A DNA stretch of 64,000 nucleotides from Burkholderiaceae bacterium (GCA_913776825.1 CAJYPV010000027.1:1-64000); one strand, 5' to 3'. Positions 42,877-51,909 are shown, numbered from the stretch's first letter. Notes: generated by a model not told the origin, from the letters alone. Translations and numbers: made by a program.

Positions 42877-43347
42877 TCAAACGCCGTCGCGGTAGCCGTT
42901 CTGCCGCCAGCCTTCGAACACCGCGACCGCCACCGCATTGCTCAGGTTCAGGCTGCGCTGCCCCGCGAGCATCGGCAGGCGTACCCGTTGTGGCAGGTCG
43001 AAGCTGTCGCGCAGCGCCGGCGGCAAGCCTGCCGTCTCGCAACCGAACACCAGGTAATCGCCTTCTCGCAGCGCGACTTCCGGCAGCAGCCGGCTGCCGC
43101 GCGTGGTGAAGGCGAACAGACGGGTGGGATCGGGGGATTCGGCCGTCAGGAAGGCCTGCCAGTCGGCATGGCGCATCACGGGCGCGTACTCGTGATAGTC
43201 CAGGCCCGCGCGCTGCAGCAGGCGGTCCTCCATCGAGAAGCCCAAGGGCTCGATGAGATGCAATCGGCAGCCGGTGTTGGCGGCCAGGCGAATGACATTG
43301 CCGGTGTTGGGCGGAATCTCTGGATGCACCAGCACAATGTTGAACAT
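42877..43347 (-). CDS. trmL: tRNA (cytidine(34)-2'-O)-methyltransferase
   Basis: A 156-residue SPOUT-fold methyltransferase that 2'-O-methylates the wobble base of certain leucine tRNAs. It begins MFNIVLVHPEIPPNTGNVIRL, and the knot region has VFGCETAGLP and RLPMLAGQRSLNLSNAVAV, the standard TrmL motifs. The length matches the family. The start is the ATG at 43345-43347; a longer frame upstream would overlap comF. It lies 47 bp after comF on the same strand and may be cotranscribed. Confidence 0.95.
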   Translation of the reverse strand: MFNIVLVHPEIPPNTGNVIRLAANTGCRLHLIEPLGFSMEDRLLQRAGLDYHEYAPVMRHADWQAFLTAESPDPTRLFAFTTRGSRLLPEVALREGDYLVFGCETAGLPPALRDSFDLPQRVRLPMLAGQRSLNLSNAVAVAVFEGWRQNGYRDGV

Positions 43348-43394
43348 GGCTCGATCTTCTGGGTTGATCCGAACGCCTGATGGCGTCCGGCGGG

Positions 43395-44213
43395 TCAGTC
43401 CGGCGTGCGGGCGACGATCCAGGCCTGCACCTCCTGCGCGCCGGCACGGCGCAAGGTGGCGGCCGCCTCGAACAGCGTGGTGCCGCTGGTCATCACATCG
43501 TCCAGCAGCGCGATGCGCAAGCCCTGCACCGGCTGCATCACCGCAAACGCCCCGCGCAGATTGCCGCGACGCTCCGCCAGCGACAGCCGCGCCTGCTGGC
43601 CGGTGTCGCGCAGGCGGACCAGCCGGCGCACGCACAGGCGGCATTGTCGCCGCCGCGCCAGCGCCTCGCCGATGAGCTGGCTCTGGTTGTAGCCCCGCTC
43701 GCGCAGGCGGCGGTCGGACAGCGGGATCGGGAGGATCAGGTCCGGCATCGACGGCCGACCAGCAGGCCGACGAGCGCGTGGGGAATCGACCGGAGGCGAT
43801 CGCGATTCAAGCGCAGGGAGCGCCGCGGCCGGCGCGGGCGCATCCAGATGAAGCTGCAGCATCCGATGCAGCCGGTCGGCCAGGACGTCGGCGAGCTCCA
43901 GCCGTTCCTGGAATTTGAAGGCCTGCAGCAGGCGGTCCCAGGGGAAGCTGTAATCCTCGGCGGCGAGGCAGAGGTCCAGCGGCGGTGGGCGCTGCAGGCA
44001 GTGACCGCAGCGATCGCCTGTGGCGCCTTCGGGCAGACGAAGCGCGCAGGTGCGGCAGCGCGCGGGTGGACGCGTGTCAAAGCGGATGCGGCAGTCCGGG
44101 CAGAGGCTGTCGCGACACCAGGCCCGGCACAACGCACATTGACCGGGCCAGCGTGGACGAATGGCGCCAGAGCGGGCTCTCGCCATGCACCAGCGTCGGA
44201 TGAGGTCAAACAT
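43395..44213 (-). CDS. comF: ComF family protein (phosphoribosyltransferase-like)
   Basis: A 272-residue ComF/GntX-family protein. The N-terminal zinc-finger region has four Cys pairs (CALC, CPDC, CRTC, CGHC) within residues 26-75. The C-terminal phosphoribosyltransferase-like domain has PIPLSDRRLRERGYNQSQLIG and the PRPP-type motif IALLDDVMTSGTTLFEA. ComF is needed for DNA uptake in naturally competent species. A low-complexity Ala/Pro/Arg stretch (about 125-155) separates the parts. It is divergent from the BioC-like gene, only 21 bp between start codons. Confidence 0.92.
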   Translation of the reverse strand: MFDLIRRWCMARARSGAIRPRWPGQCALCRAWCRDSLCPDCRIRFDTRPPARCRTCALRLPEGATGDRCGHCLQRPPPLDLCLAAEDYSFPWDRLLQAFKFQERLELADVLADRLHRMLQLHLDAPAPAAALPALESRSPPVDSPRARRPAGRPSMPDLILPIPLSDRRLRERGYNQSQLIGEALARRRQCRLCVRRLVRLRDTGQQARLSLAERRGNLRGAFAVMQPVQGLRIALLDDVMTSGTTLFEAAATLRRAGAQEVQAWIVARTPD

Positions 44214-44220
44214 GCCCGCC

Positions 44221-44226
44221 TACAAT
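44221..44226 (+). promoter_or_regulatory. -10-like TACAAT before the BioC-like gene
   Basis: TACAAT ends eight bases before the ATG at 44235, giving a near-leaderless transcript if used. No clear -35 is visible. The divergent comF start codon is at 44213. Confidence 0.4.
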
Positions 44227-44234
44227 TCCGCCCC

Positions 44235-45152
44235 ATGAATGGGAATGAGGCCATGCCGCCGAGCACACAGCAGATCGATGCGCCGGCGGCGCGGCGGCAT
44301 CGCCGTCGCCTCGCATTGCAGGAGCAGCCGCCCTGGTTGCACCAGGAGGTGGCCACGCGCATGCTGGATCGGCTGTCGGTGATCCGTCTGGCGCCCACGA
44401 TGGTGCTGCAGAGCCGGCCATCGCTGGGCGGCGGTGACGAGGGCCTGCGGCGCCACTATCCGACCGCCACCCAGCTGTGGGTCGAGCCCGACGACGCGGT
44501 GCGCCAGGCCTGGCAGCAGCGGCTGCGGCGCGGCTGGATGCAATCGATGATGGACCGCCTGCGCGGCGCCACGCCGACCGAGCTGGTCGCCGACGCACCG
44601 CCCGGCGGCGCGCAACTGGCCTGGTCCAACATGGAGCTGCATGCCGAAGCCGACAAGCCGGCGCTGGTGCGTCGCTGGCATGCGGGACTGGCAGTGGACG
44701 GCTGCCTGATGTTCTCGTGCCTGGGGCCGGACAGCTTCATCGAGCTGCGGCCGCTGTATGCGCAGGAAGGTTGGGGCCCCCCGGCGCCGGATTGGGTCGA
44801 CATGCATGACCTGGGCGATCTGCTGGTGCATGCCGGTTTCGCCGATCCGGTGATGGATCAGGAACATTTGCGGCTGACTTGGAAAACGCCGCAGGATCTG
44901 CTTCGCGATCTGCGGGCGCTGGGCGGCAATCTGGCGCCGGCGCGGCCTGCCGGGCTTCGCGGCCGGCGTTGGCATGCGGCGCTGCTGCAGCGGCTGGAGG
45001 CCTTGCGCGGGGCGGATGGGCTGTTGGGATTGAGCGTCGAGCTGGTGTATGGGCATGCCTTCAAGCCGCAGCCGCGGTTGAAGGTGGCGGCGCAGACGGA
45101 GGTCTCGCTGGACCAGATGCGCGCCATGGTCCGGGGTGGGGGCAAGCACTGA
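44235..45152 (+). CDS. BioC-like methyltransferase-fold protein
   Basis: A 305-residue protein that I associate with BioC-like (malonyl-ACP O-methyltransferase) entries often found beside comF in betaproteobacteria. Supporting segments are QEQPPWLHQEVATRMLDRLS near the start, LAWSNMELHAEADKPALVRRWH and CLMFSCLGPDSFIELRPLY, which match the post-I methyltransferase region. The glycine-rich SAM motif expected near residue 55 is poorly kept (VLQSRPSLGGGDEG). Biotin synthesis is therefore an inference. The start at 44235 is preferred because the longer open frame from 43380 overlaps comF entirely. Confidence 0.65.
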   Translation: MNGNEAMPPSTQQIDAPAARRHRRRLALQEQPPWLHQEVATRMLDRLSVIRLAPTMVLQSRPSLGGGDEGLRRHYPTATQLWVEPDDAVRQAWQQRLRRGWMQSMMDRLRGATPTELVADAPPGGAQLAWSNMELHAEADKPALVRRWHAGLAVDGCLMFSCLGPDSFIELRPLYAQEGWGPPAPDWVDMHDLGDLLVHAGFADPVMDQEHLRLTWKTPQDLLRDLRALGGNLAPARPAGLRGRRWHAALLQRLEALRGADGLLGLSVELVYGHAFKPQPRLKVAAQTEVSLDQMRAMVRGGGKH

Positions 45153-45217
45153 CCCCCGTGGTGCTCTGAGGGTAATCCTGGGCGACCGGGCCCTGCCGCC
45201 CCGGTCATAGTGCGAGC

Positions 45218-45245
45218 TTGGTGCAAAAAGGGGGTGGACTAAAAT
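45218..45245 (+). promoter_or_regulatory. Candidate promoter of the oxidase operon
   Basis: TTGGTG (45218-45223) and TAAAAT (45240-45245) are 16 bp apart, in the right form for a sigma-70 promoter. It lies 150 bp before coxB in a 243-bp intergenic region. Confidence 0.4.
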
Positions 45246-45395
45246 CCGCGCCCGACTGGAACACGTCTGCTGGCCCCATGGGTTTTCGCGATGGCGTTGG
45301 CCTTCCTGCCTGCCGCCTGCGGGCTTGAGTGCGACGCCGCCTGGTGGAGACCCGGGTGACGAGAGCTTGAGAAAGACTGGATAAAAGAGACGACC

Positions 45396-46589
45396 ATGAC
45401 GATGATGAACAGTTGCGTGCATCAGCTGGGGCGCCGATCGAGCCAGCTGGCGACGGTGGCACTCTCGGTGCTGAGCGCGCTGGCCAGCCAGGCCGCCTGG
45501 GCGGTGAACGATTTGAAGGGTGGCCCTGCGGTCAACCAGATCAACCTGCATCCGCCGGTCACCAAGATCGCGCAGGAGCAGATGTGGCTGCACAACATGA
45601 TGCTGGTGTTGTGCCTGGCCATCTTTATCGCCGTGTTCGGCGTGATGTTCTATTCGATCTTCAAGCATCGGAAGTCCAAGGGCGCGGTGTCGGCCAACTT
45701 CCATGAGAGCGTGAAGGTGGAGATCGCCTGGACGATCGTGCCCTTCATCATCGTGATCCTCATGGCCCTGCCGGCGACCAAGGTGGTGGTGGCCATGAAG
45801 GACACCACCAACGCCGACATCACCATCAAGGCTACCGGCTACCAGTGGAAGTGGGGCTACGACTACGTCAAGGGCGAAGGCGCCGGCATCGGGTTCGTCT
45901 CCACCCTGGACGCGTCGCAACGCGCGCTGTCGGACTCGGGCAACCCGGGTGAGGTGGACGACTACCTGTTGAAGGTGGACAACCCCCTGGTCGTGCCGGT
46001 CGGCAAGAAGATCCGCATCATCACCACCGCCGATGACGTCATCCATGCCTGGATGGTGCCGGCCTTCGGCGTGAAGCAGGATGCGATTCCGGGCTTCGTG
46101 CGCGACACCTGGTTCAAGGCCGAGCAGACCGGCGACTTCTACGGCCAGTGCGCCGAGCTGTGCGGGAAGGAGCATGCCTACATGCCCATCCATGTGAAGG
46201 TGCTCGAGCCGCAGGCCTACAGCGCGTGGGTGGCCGGCGAGCAGAAGAAGATCGCCGCCAAGGCCGATGACCCGACCAAGGAATGGAAGCTCGATGAGCT
46301 GATCGCTCGCGGCGAGAAGGTCTACACCGCCAACTGCGCGGTCTGCCACCGTCCGGACGGCAAGGGCGCCGGCCCGATCAAGCCGCTGGATGGCTCGCCG
46401 GTCGTGTTGTCCGAGAAGCACGCCGACCAGCTGCAGGTGCTGCTGCACGGCCGCAATGCGATGCCGGCCTGGAAGCAGCTCAGCGACACCGAGCTGGCCG
46501 CCGTGGCGACCTTCACCAAGAACAACTGGTCCAACAAGACGGGGCAGGTGGTGCAGCCGGCGGAAGTGGTCGCCGAGCGCGCCAAGTAA
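45396..46589 (+). CDS. coxB: Cytochrome c oxidase subunit II with fused cytochrome c domain
   Basis: A 397-residue membrane subunit that takes electrons into the oxidase. It has a signal sequence (1-36, ends WAV), two membrane helices (about 65-90 and 108-130) and a periplasmic cupredoxin domain with the CuA ligands His217, Cys252, Cys256, His260 and Met263. The C terminus carries a cytochrome c domain with CAVCH (Cys314, Cys317, His318) and a likely axial Met in GRNAMPAWKQL. This fusion is typical of caa3-type oxidases. It is the first gene of the cox-cta region and precedes ctaD by 148 bp. Confidence 0.96.
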   Translation: MTMMNSCVHQLGRRSSQLATVALSVLSALASQAAWAVNDLKGGPAVNQINLHPPVTKIAQEQMWLHNMMLVLCLAIFIAVFGVMFYSIFKHRKSKGAVSANFHESVKVEIAWTIVPFIIVILMALPATKVVVAMKDTTNADITIKATGYQWKWGYDYVKGEGAGIGFVSTLDASQRALSDSGNPGEVDDYLLKVDNPLVVPVGKKIRIITTADDVIHAWMVPAFGVKQDAIPGFVRDTWFKAEQTGDFYGQCAELCGKEHAYMPIHVKVLEPQAYSAWVAGEQKKIAAKADDPTKEWKLDELIARGEKVYTANCAVCHRPDGKGAGPIKPLDGSPVVLSEKHADQLQVLLHGRNAMPAWKQLSDTELAAVATFTKNNWSNKTGQVVQPAEVVAERAK

Positions 46590-46737
46590 ACCGCGGCCCC
46601 ACGGCCTTCCCCATGCGGCGAGCCCTTGTGTTCGCCGGGGAACTGTTGCAGATTTGTCCTGATTCTTCCCAGATTCTTCCGAGCTTCGTCTCAGATTAGC
46701 CGCACGGATACCGATCCGCGGAACCGAGGAATTCACC

Positions 46738-48363
46738 ATGAGTGCAGTGCTTGACCACCCGACCGGTCACGTTCATGACCATCATGACGATCACCATGCG
46801 CCGACCGGCTGGCGCCGCTGGGTCTTCGCCACCAACCACAAGGACATCGGCACGCTGTACCTGCTGTTCAGCTTCACGATGCTGATGATCGGCGGCATCC
46901 TGGCGCTGTGCATCCGTGCCGAGCTGTTCCGCCCCGGGCTGCAGTTCTTCAATCCGGAGCTGTTCAACCAGTTCACCACCATGCACGGCCTGATCATGGT
47001 GTTCGGCGCGATCATGCCGGCCTTCGTCGGCTTCGCGAACTGGATGATCCCGCTGCAGATCGGCGCCTCGGACATGGCCTTCGCGCGGATGAACAACTTC
47101 AGCTTCTGGCTGATGATCCCCGCCGCGCTGATGCTGGTGAGCTCGTTCTTCATGCCCGGCGGCGCGCCGGCGGCCGGCTGGACGCTGTATGCGCCGCTGA
47201 CGCTGCAGATGGGACCGTCGATGGATGCCGGCATCTTCGCGATGCACATCCTGGGCGCGTCCTCGATCATGGGCTCGATCAACATCATCGTGACCATCCT
47301 CAACATGCGCGCCCCCGGCATGACGCTGATGAAGATGCCGATGTTCGCCTGGACCTGGCTGATCACCGCCTATCTGCTGATCGCCGTGATGCCGGTGCTG
47401 GCCGGCGCGATCACGATGACGCTGACCGATCGCCATTTCGGCACCAGCTTCTTCACCCCGGCCGGTGGTGGTGATCCGGTGATGTACCAGCACATCTTCT
47501 GGTTCTTCGGTCACCCCGAGGTCTACATCATGATCCTGCCGGCCTTCGGCATCATCAGCCAGATCGTCCCGGCCTTCGCCCGCAAGCGCCTGTTCGGTTA
47601 TGCCTCGATGGTGTATGCGACGGCCTCGATCGCGATCCTGTCCTTCATCGTGTGGGCGCACCACATGTTCGCGACCGGCATGCCGGTGACCGGCCAGCTG
47701 TTCTTCATGTACGCGACGATGCTCATCGCGGTGCCGACCGGCGTGAAGATCTTCAACTGGCTGGCCACGATGTGGCGCGGCTCGATGACCTTCGAGACCC
47801 CGATGCTGTGGGCGATCGGCTTCATCTTCGTGTTCACCATGGGCGGCTTCACCGGCCTGATCTGCGCGGTGGCGCCGGTGGACATCCAGATCCAGGACAC
47901 CTATTACGTGGTGGCGCACTTCCACTATGTGCTGGTCGCGGGCTCGCTGTACGCGCTGTTCGCGGGCGTCTATTACTGGGGTCCGAAGTGGACCGGCGTG
48001 ATGTATTCGGAGACGCGCGGCAAGATCCATTTCTGGGGCTCGCTGATCTTCTTCAACCTGACCTTCTTCCCGATGCACTTCCTCGGCCTGGCGGGCATGC
48101 CGCGCCGTTATGCCGACTATCCGATGCAGTTCGCCGACTTCAATGCGATCGCGTCGATCGGTGCATTCGGCTTCGGTCTGATGCAGGTGTATTTCTTCGT
48201 CTTCGTCGTGATCCCGATGATGCGCGGCAAGGGCGCCAAGGCACCGCAAAAGCCCTGGGAAGCGGCCGAAGGCCTGGAATGGGAAGTGCCGTCGCCGGCG
48301 CCGTTCCACACCTTCGAGAACCCGCCCAAGCTGGACGTGACCGCCACCAAGGTGATCGGTTGA
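46738..48363 (+). CDS. ctaD: Cytochrome c oxidase subunit I
   Basis: The 541-residue catalytic subunit with 12 membrane helices, reducing oxygen to water and pumping protons. Haem a/a3 and CuB ligands are visible: His83 (MHGLIMVFG), His259 in HPEVY with the cross-linked Tyr263, His308-His309 (AHHMF), and His394/His396 in VAHFHYV. The N terminus is His-rich (HVHDHHDDHH), which could bind metal. GAGGA lies before the ATG. It is followed after four bases by the small assembly gene. Confidence 0.98.
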   Translation: MSAVLDHPTGHVHDHHDDHHAPTGWRRWVFATNHKDIGTLYLLFSFTMLMIGGILALCIRAELFRPGLQFFNPELFNQFTTMHGLIMVFGAIMPAFVGFANWMIPLQIGASDMAFARMNNFSFWLMIPAALMLVSSFFMPGGAPAAGWTLYAPLTLQMGPSMDAGIFAMHILGASSIMGSINIIVTILNMRAPGMTLMKMPMFAWTWLITAYLLIAVMPVLAGAITMTLTDRHFGTSFFTPAGGGDPVMYQHIFWFFGHPEVYIMILPAFGIISQIVPAFARKRLFGYASMVYATASIAILSFIVWAHHMFATGMPVTGQLFFMYATMLIAVPTGVKIFNWLATMWRGSMTFETPMLWAIGFIFVFTMGGFTGLICAVAPVDIQIQDTYYVVAHFHYVLVAGSLYALFAGVYYWGPKWTGVMYSETRGKIHFWGSLIFFNLTFFPMHFLGLAGMPRRYADYPMQFADFNAIASIGAFGFGLMQVYFFVFVVIPMMRGKGAKAPQKPWEAAEGLEWEVPSPAPFHTFENPPKLDVTATKVIG

Positions 48364-48367
48364 GGCC

Positions 48368-48487
48368 ATGGCACTGACCCCGGAGCAACGCAAGAACAAC
48401 CGCCGGCTGGCCCTGATCCTGGCCAGCGTGGCGGCGGTGTTCGCGGTGGGTTTCGTCGCCAAGATCATGCTGCTGGGCGCGGCCTGA
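48368..48487 (+). CDS. Small cytochrome oxidase assembly protein
   Basis: A 39-residue open frame starting four bases after the ctaD stop and ending seven bases before ctaG. It encodes a charged start (MALTPEQRKNNRR) and one membrane helix (LALILASVAAVFAVGFVAKI). Such tiny single-helix proteins at this place are known in Burkholderiales as cytochrome oxidase small assembly proteins. The tight packing between two oxidase genes is the main support. Confidence 0.8.
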   Translation: MALTPEQRKNNRRLALILASVAAVFAVGFVAKIMLLGAA

Positions 48488-48494
48488 GGACCCC

Positions 48495-49106
48495 ATGAGT
48501 CGCCGACCCACCGCCGCCTGGCTGCGCCGGGACAACTTGCGGATGACCGGCAAGCTGCTGGTGGTGGTGGCGGTGATGTCGTGCTTCGGCTATGCGCTGG
48601 TGCCGATGTACCGGGCGATCTGCACCGCGCTGGGCATCAATGTGCTGTCGCTGTCGGAGCGCCAGCATGTGGTGAAGGCGACCGACCTGCGCAACACGCA
48701 GATCGATTACAGCCGCAAGATCACCATCGAGTTCGATGCCAACGCCCGCGGTCCGTGGGACTTCAAGCCGGCTCAGCGCGTGCTGGAAGTGCATCCCGGC
48801 GAGCTGACCACGGTGATGTACACGTTCCAGAACATCCAGTCGCGGCAGATGTCGGCGCAGGCGATTCCGAGCTACGCGCCGAAGCAGGCGACGCCCTACT
48901 TCAACAAGCTGGAGTGCTTCTGCTTCAACGAATACACGCTTCAGCCCGGTGAACAGAAGGCCTGGCCGGTGGTGTTCGTCATCGATCCCAAGCTGCCGCG
49001 GGATGTGAAAACCATCACCTTGTCCTACACCTTCTTCGAAGTGGCGGGCAAGGGCCATGGCCAGGCGGCGGTGACGGCGCCGACGCTCAAGGAGCCGCGC
49101 TCATGA
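48495..49106 (+). CDS. ctaG: Cytochrome c oxidase copper assembly protein CtaG (Cox11)
   Basis: A 203-residue protein with one N-terminal membrane helix (LLVVVAVMSCFGYALVPMY) and a periplasmic beta domain. The copper-binding CFCF motif (KLECFCFNEYTL) and the conserved MYRAICTALGI are present. It inserts CuB into subunit I. Its stop overlaps the next start by four bases. Confidence 0.96.
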   Translation: MSRRPTAAWLRRDNLRMTGKLLVVVAVMSCFGYALVPMYRAICTALGINVLSLSERQHVVKATDLRNTQIDYSRKITIEFDANARGPWDFKPAQRVLEVHPGELTTVMYTFQNIQSRQMSAQAIPSYAPKQATPYFNKLECFCFNEYTLQPGEQKAWPVVFVIDPKLPRDVKTITLSYTFFEVAGKGHGQAAVTAPTLKEPRS

Positions 49107-49486
49107 CGGCGTCCCACGGATCGGCCCCGCGCGCTGTCGAGTCCGAGCTGAGCGCGACGCAAGCGCCAGGCGCGTCGGGCGCGGCGCGTGCCGGGACGAC
49201 GCTGGGCAAGGCGCCGGACATGGCGCCCGAAACGATGACGGAACAACGCGCCGAGGCCGACAGCCTCGCGCAGGTGGTGCAGCGCAAGGGGTCCTTCTGG
49301 GGCACCCTGCGCGCGGTGGGCTGGTCCTTCTTCGGCGTGCGCCAGGGGGCTGGTTATGAACAGGATGTGTCGCAGCTCAATCCGCTGCATGTGATCGTGG
49401 CCGGCGTGCTGGCGGCGGCGCTGTTCGTGCTGGGATTGGTGCTGTTGGTGAATTGGGTGGTGGGCAGCGGCGCGGCGGGTGTCTGA
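49103..49486 (+). CDS. DUF2970 membrane protein
   Basis: A 127-residue protein with a long polar N terminus (1-60), the conserved segment GTLRAVGWSFFGVRQGAGYEQD, and one C-terminal membrane helix (about 95-118). DUF2970 proteins are small, of unknown function, and are regularly found between ctaG and ctaE in betaproteobacteria, which suggests a role in oxidase assembly. The start overlaps ctaG. Confidence 0.88.
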   Translation: MTASHGSAPRAVESELSATQAPGASGAARAGTTLGKAPDMAPETMTEQRAEADSLAQVVQRKGSFWGTLRAVGWSFFGVRQGAGYEQDVSQLNPLHVIVAGVLAAALFVLGLVLLVNWVVGSGAAGV

Positions 49487-49673
49487 ACCCGATGGGGCAG
49501 ACACGGGCGAGCATGCGGCTCACCGGGCACGGACGAAGTCAGGGCAGGGCAGTCATCGCCCGCTTCGAGCCGGCCTCGGGATGACGATTGGAGACGAGGT
49601 GAGGCGCGACGCGTTGCGGTCGGACGCAGCGTCATCACCGGCATTGCGGTTTTGAGTTCGAGGAGAGACAGGC

Positions 49674-50558
49674 ATGTCGGCAGCGACGACTCACGGAAAT
49701 ACCCCGTACTACTTTGTGCCCGGACCTTCCCGGCACCCGGCGATGGCCGCCTTCGGCCTGTTCTGGGTGATCCTGGGCGCGGGGCAGTGGATCAACGGCC
49801 ATGACTGGGGCGCCTGGTCGCTGCTGTTCGGCCTGTTGTGGTGGGCCTTCATCCTGAAGCAGTGGTTCGGCGATGCGATTCGCGAGAGCGAGAGCGGCCT
49901 CTACAGCGACCGCATCGACAGCTCGTTCCGCTGGAGCATGGGCTGGTTCATCTTCTCGGAGGTGATGTTCTTCGCGGCCTTCTTCGGCGCGCTGTTCTGG
50001 TCACGCGGCTACAGCATTCCGACATTGGGCGGACTGGACAACGCGCTGCTCTGGCCGGACTTCAACGGCCTGTGGCCCAGCACCGCGCCGGGCGCGACGG
50101 CGTCGCCGGCCGGCACGGTGGAAGCGTTCTCCATCATGGGTCCGTGGCCGATCCCGACGATCAACACGGCGCTGCTGCTGACGTCGGGCGTCACGCTCAC
50201 CATCGCTCACCATGCGCTGATCGCCGGCCACCGCGGCCGCACCATCGCCTTCATGTGGGCCACGGTGCTGCTGGGCATCGTCTTCCTGGGTTTCCAGGGC
50301 TACGAATACCACCATGCCTATGAAGAGCTGAACCTGAAGCTGAACTCCGGCATCTACGGCTCCACCTTCTTCATGCTGACCGGCTTCCACGGCTTCCACG
50401 TGTTCGTCGGCATGCTGATGCTGCTGTTCATCACGCTGCGGCTGATGAAGGGCCACTTCACGCCCGACCGCCATTTCGGCTTCGAAGGCGCCGCCTGGTA
50501 CTGGCACTTCGTGGACGTGGTCTGGCTCGGCCTGTATGTGATCGTCTACTGGATGTGA
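49674..50558 (+). CDS. ctaE: Cytochrome c oxidase subunit III
   Basis: A 294-residue subunit with seven predicted membrane helices. Characteristic pieces are YYFVPGPSRHPAMAAFGLF, RWSMGWFIFSEVMFFAAFFGALFW (split here by its length), TGFHGFHVFVGM and AWYWHFVDVVWLGLY. It stabilises subunit I and supports proton uptake. GAGGAGAG precedes the ATG. A strong terminator follows at 50595. Confidence 0.97.
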   Translation: MSAATTHGNTPYYFVPGPSRHPAMAAFGLFWVILGAGQWINGHDWGAWSLLFGLLWWAFILKQWFGDAIRESESGLYSDRIDSSFRWSMGWFIFSEVMFFAAFFGALFWSRGYSIPTLGGLDNALLWPDFNGLWPSTAPGATASPAGTVEAFSIMGPWPIPTINTALLLTSGVTLTIAHHALIAGHRGRTIAFMWATVLLGIVFLGFQGYEYHHAYEELNLKLNSGIYGSTFFMLTGFHGFHVFVGMLMLLFITLRLMKGHFTPDRHFGFEGAAWYWHFVDVVWLGLYVIVYWM

Positions 50559-50594
50559 GCGCGCGCGGCCCGCGCGCCGCGATTCGATCCCCCG

Positions 50595-50620
50595 AAGCGC
50601 CGCTTGTCGCGGCGCTTTTT
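50595..50620 (+). terminator. Rho-independent terminator after ctaE
   Basis: AAGCGCCGC (50595-50603) pairs with GCGGCGCTT (50609-50617) around TTGTC, followed by a T-run to 50620. It ends the coxB-ctaE transcript. Confidence 0.9.
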
Positions 50621-50779
50621 GTTGGGCGATCGACAGGGCGACTGGCGGGGCGAGCCCGGCGCTGAACACGTGTGGAGCGCGCGCGGAGGACGCGCGAAGG
50701 GCTCGCTCAGCCAGCGATGATCGAGACGCGCCAGCGATGGCCGGGGTCAGACGGCGCAGGGTTGCCGTCGCGGCCGGTA

Positions 50780-50989
50780 TCAGTGCGAGACGGGCAGGCC
50801 TGTTGGCTTGATCCAGCCCATGTACGCGCTGAACAGGATGATCAGGAACAAGGCCACCGACAAGCCGACCCGCAGCGCCAGCGCCCGTGCCATGCTGGCC
50901 TTGCCCTTCTGGCGCCGGAGCATCAGGACCCCCGCACTGAACAACGCACCGAGGATGCCGATGAATGCGAGGATGACGAGGATCTTCAT
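50780..50989 (-). CDS. Twin transmembrane protein (DUF2909)
   Basis: A 69-residue membrane protein with two helices (VILAFIGILGALFSAGVLML and ALRVGLSVALFLIILFSAYM) joined by a basic loop. This matches the small DUF2909 family seen beside SURF1 and oxidase genes in betaproteobacteria. It is encoded on the opposite strand to the oxidase genes, divergent from surf1 by 89 bp. Function is unknown. Confidence 0.85.
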   Translation of the reverse strand: MKILVILAFIGILGALFSAGVLMLRRQKGKASMARALALRVGLSVALFLIILFSAYMGWIKPTGLPVSH

Positions 50990-51078
50990 GGCGGACGATT
51001 ATTCCATCGCGTGGTCTCGGCCGCGTGAGATGAGGGGCGCGATCGCCGGCATGCACACGTCACGCACGAAGGCCCGCC

Positions 51079-51909
51079 ATGGCTGAGCGCCGACGCGTCT
51101 GGATGCTGCTGGCCTGCGTGCTGGGAGTGGCGGCCACGGTCTCGCTCGGTCTGTGGCAGGTCGACCGCGGCGCGCAGAAACGCGCGCTGCAACGGGACAT
51201 CGATCAGCGCGCCCAACTGCCGCCGATTCAAACCGCCGGGCTGCCGCCGGCGGACCAGGCGCTGCCCGCGTCCTGGGTTCATCGCACCGCCCGCCTGGAA
51301 GGGCAGTGGGACCGCGATCACACCGTCTATCTGGACAACCGGCCGATGGCGGGCCGCGTCGGATTTTTCGTGCTGACGCCGCTGAAACTCAAGGACCGGG
51401 CGGACGCGGTGCTGGTGCAGCGCGGCTGGGTGCCAAGAGATGCCCGCCAGCGTGAGGCCTTGCCACCGATCGTCACCGCGTCGGGCAATGTGCGCATCGA
51501 GGGCCGGCTGGCGCTGACACCGTCCCGCACCTACGAACTCGGGCCGGGCGTGGGGTCAGGCCTGATCCGGCAGAATGTCGATCTGGCGGCCTTCCAGGCT
51601 GAAACGGGCTTGCGCCTGTTGCCGCTGGTGCTGTGGCAGACCGATGCGGCGTCAGCGTCGTCGCCGTCGGCTGACACGGGCGGCGCAGTCGCCGCCAGCG
51701 CTTCGGCGCCCGCAGGTCTCGCCGGCGCGGACGGCCTGCTGCGTCAATGGCCGGCACCGACCGTCGATGTGCACAAGCACGACGGTTATGCCTTTCAATG
51801 GTTTGCGCTCGCTGCGCTGATCCTGGGTCTTTATGTCTGGTTCCAAGTCCTCGCCCCTCTCCGGAGAGACCGCCGTCGACGCGATGCCCGCGACGCCGAT
51901 GCCACCTGA
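51079..51909 (+). CDS. SURF1 family oxidase assembly protein
   Basis: A 276-residue inner-membrane protein that helps insert haem a into subunit I. A membrane helix lies near each end (about 8-25 and 240-260), with a large periplasmic loop between them. Signatures are LGLWQVDRGAQKRAL, VYLDNRPMAGRVGFFVLTPL and VLVQRGWVPRD. An Ala/Ser-rich insert lies at about 195-215. The next frame overlaps its 3' end. Confidence 0.93.
   Translation: MAERRRVWMLLACVLGVAATVSLGLWQVDRGAQKRALQRDIDQRAQLPPIQTAGLPPADQALPASWVHRTARLEGQWDRDHTVYLDNRPMAGRVGFFVLTPLKLKDRADAVLVQRGWVPRDARQREALPPIVTASGNVRIEGRLALTPSRTYELGPGVGSGLIRQNVDLAAFQAETGLRLLPLVLWQTDAASASSPSADTGGAVAASASAPAGLAGADGLLRQWPAPTVDVHKHDGYAFQWFALAALILGLYVWFQVLAPLRRDRRRRDARDADAT

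Noticed and set aside
43380..45152. 590-codon plus-strand frame extending the BioC-like gene upstream
   Set aside because: The first 285 codons are antisense to comF, which has clear zinc-finger and phosphoribosyltransferase motifs; the ATG at 44235 is the sensible start.
44220..48468. Long minus-strand frames opposite the oxidase genes (44220-46739 and 46696-48468)
   Set aside because: They are antisense to coxB and ctaD, whose metal ligands are all present, and their products are His/Arg/Asp-rich without recognisable domains.
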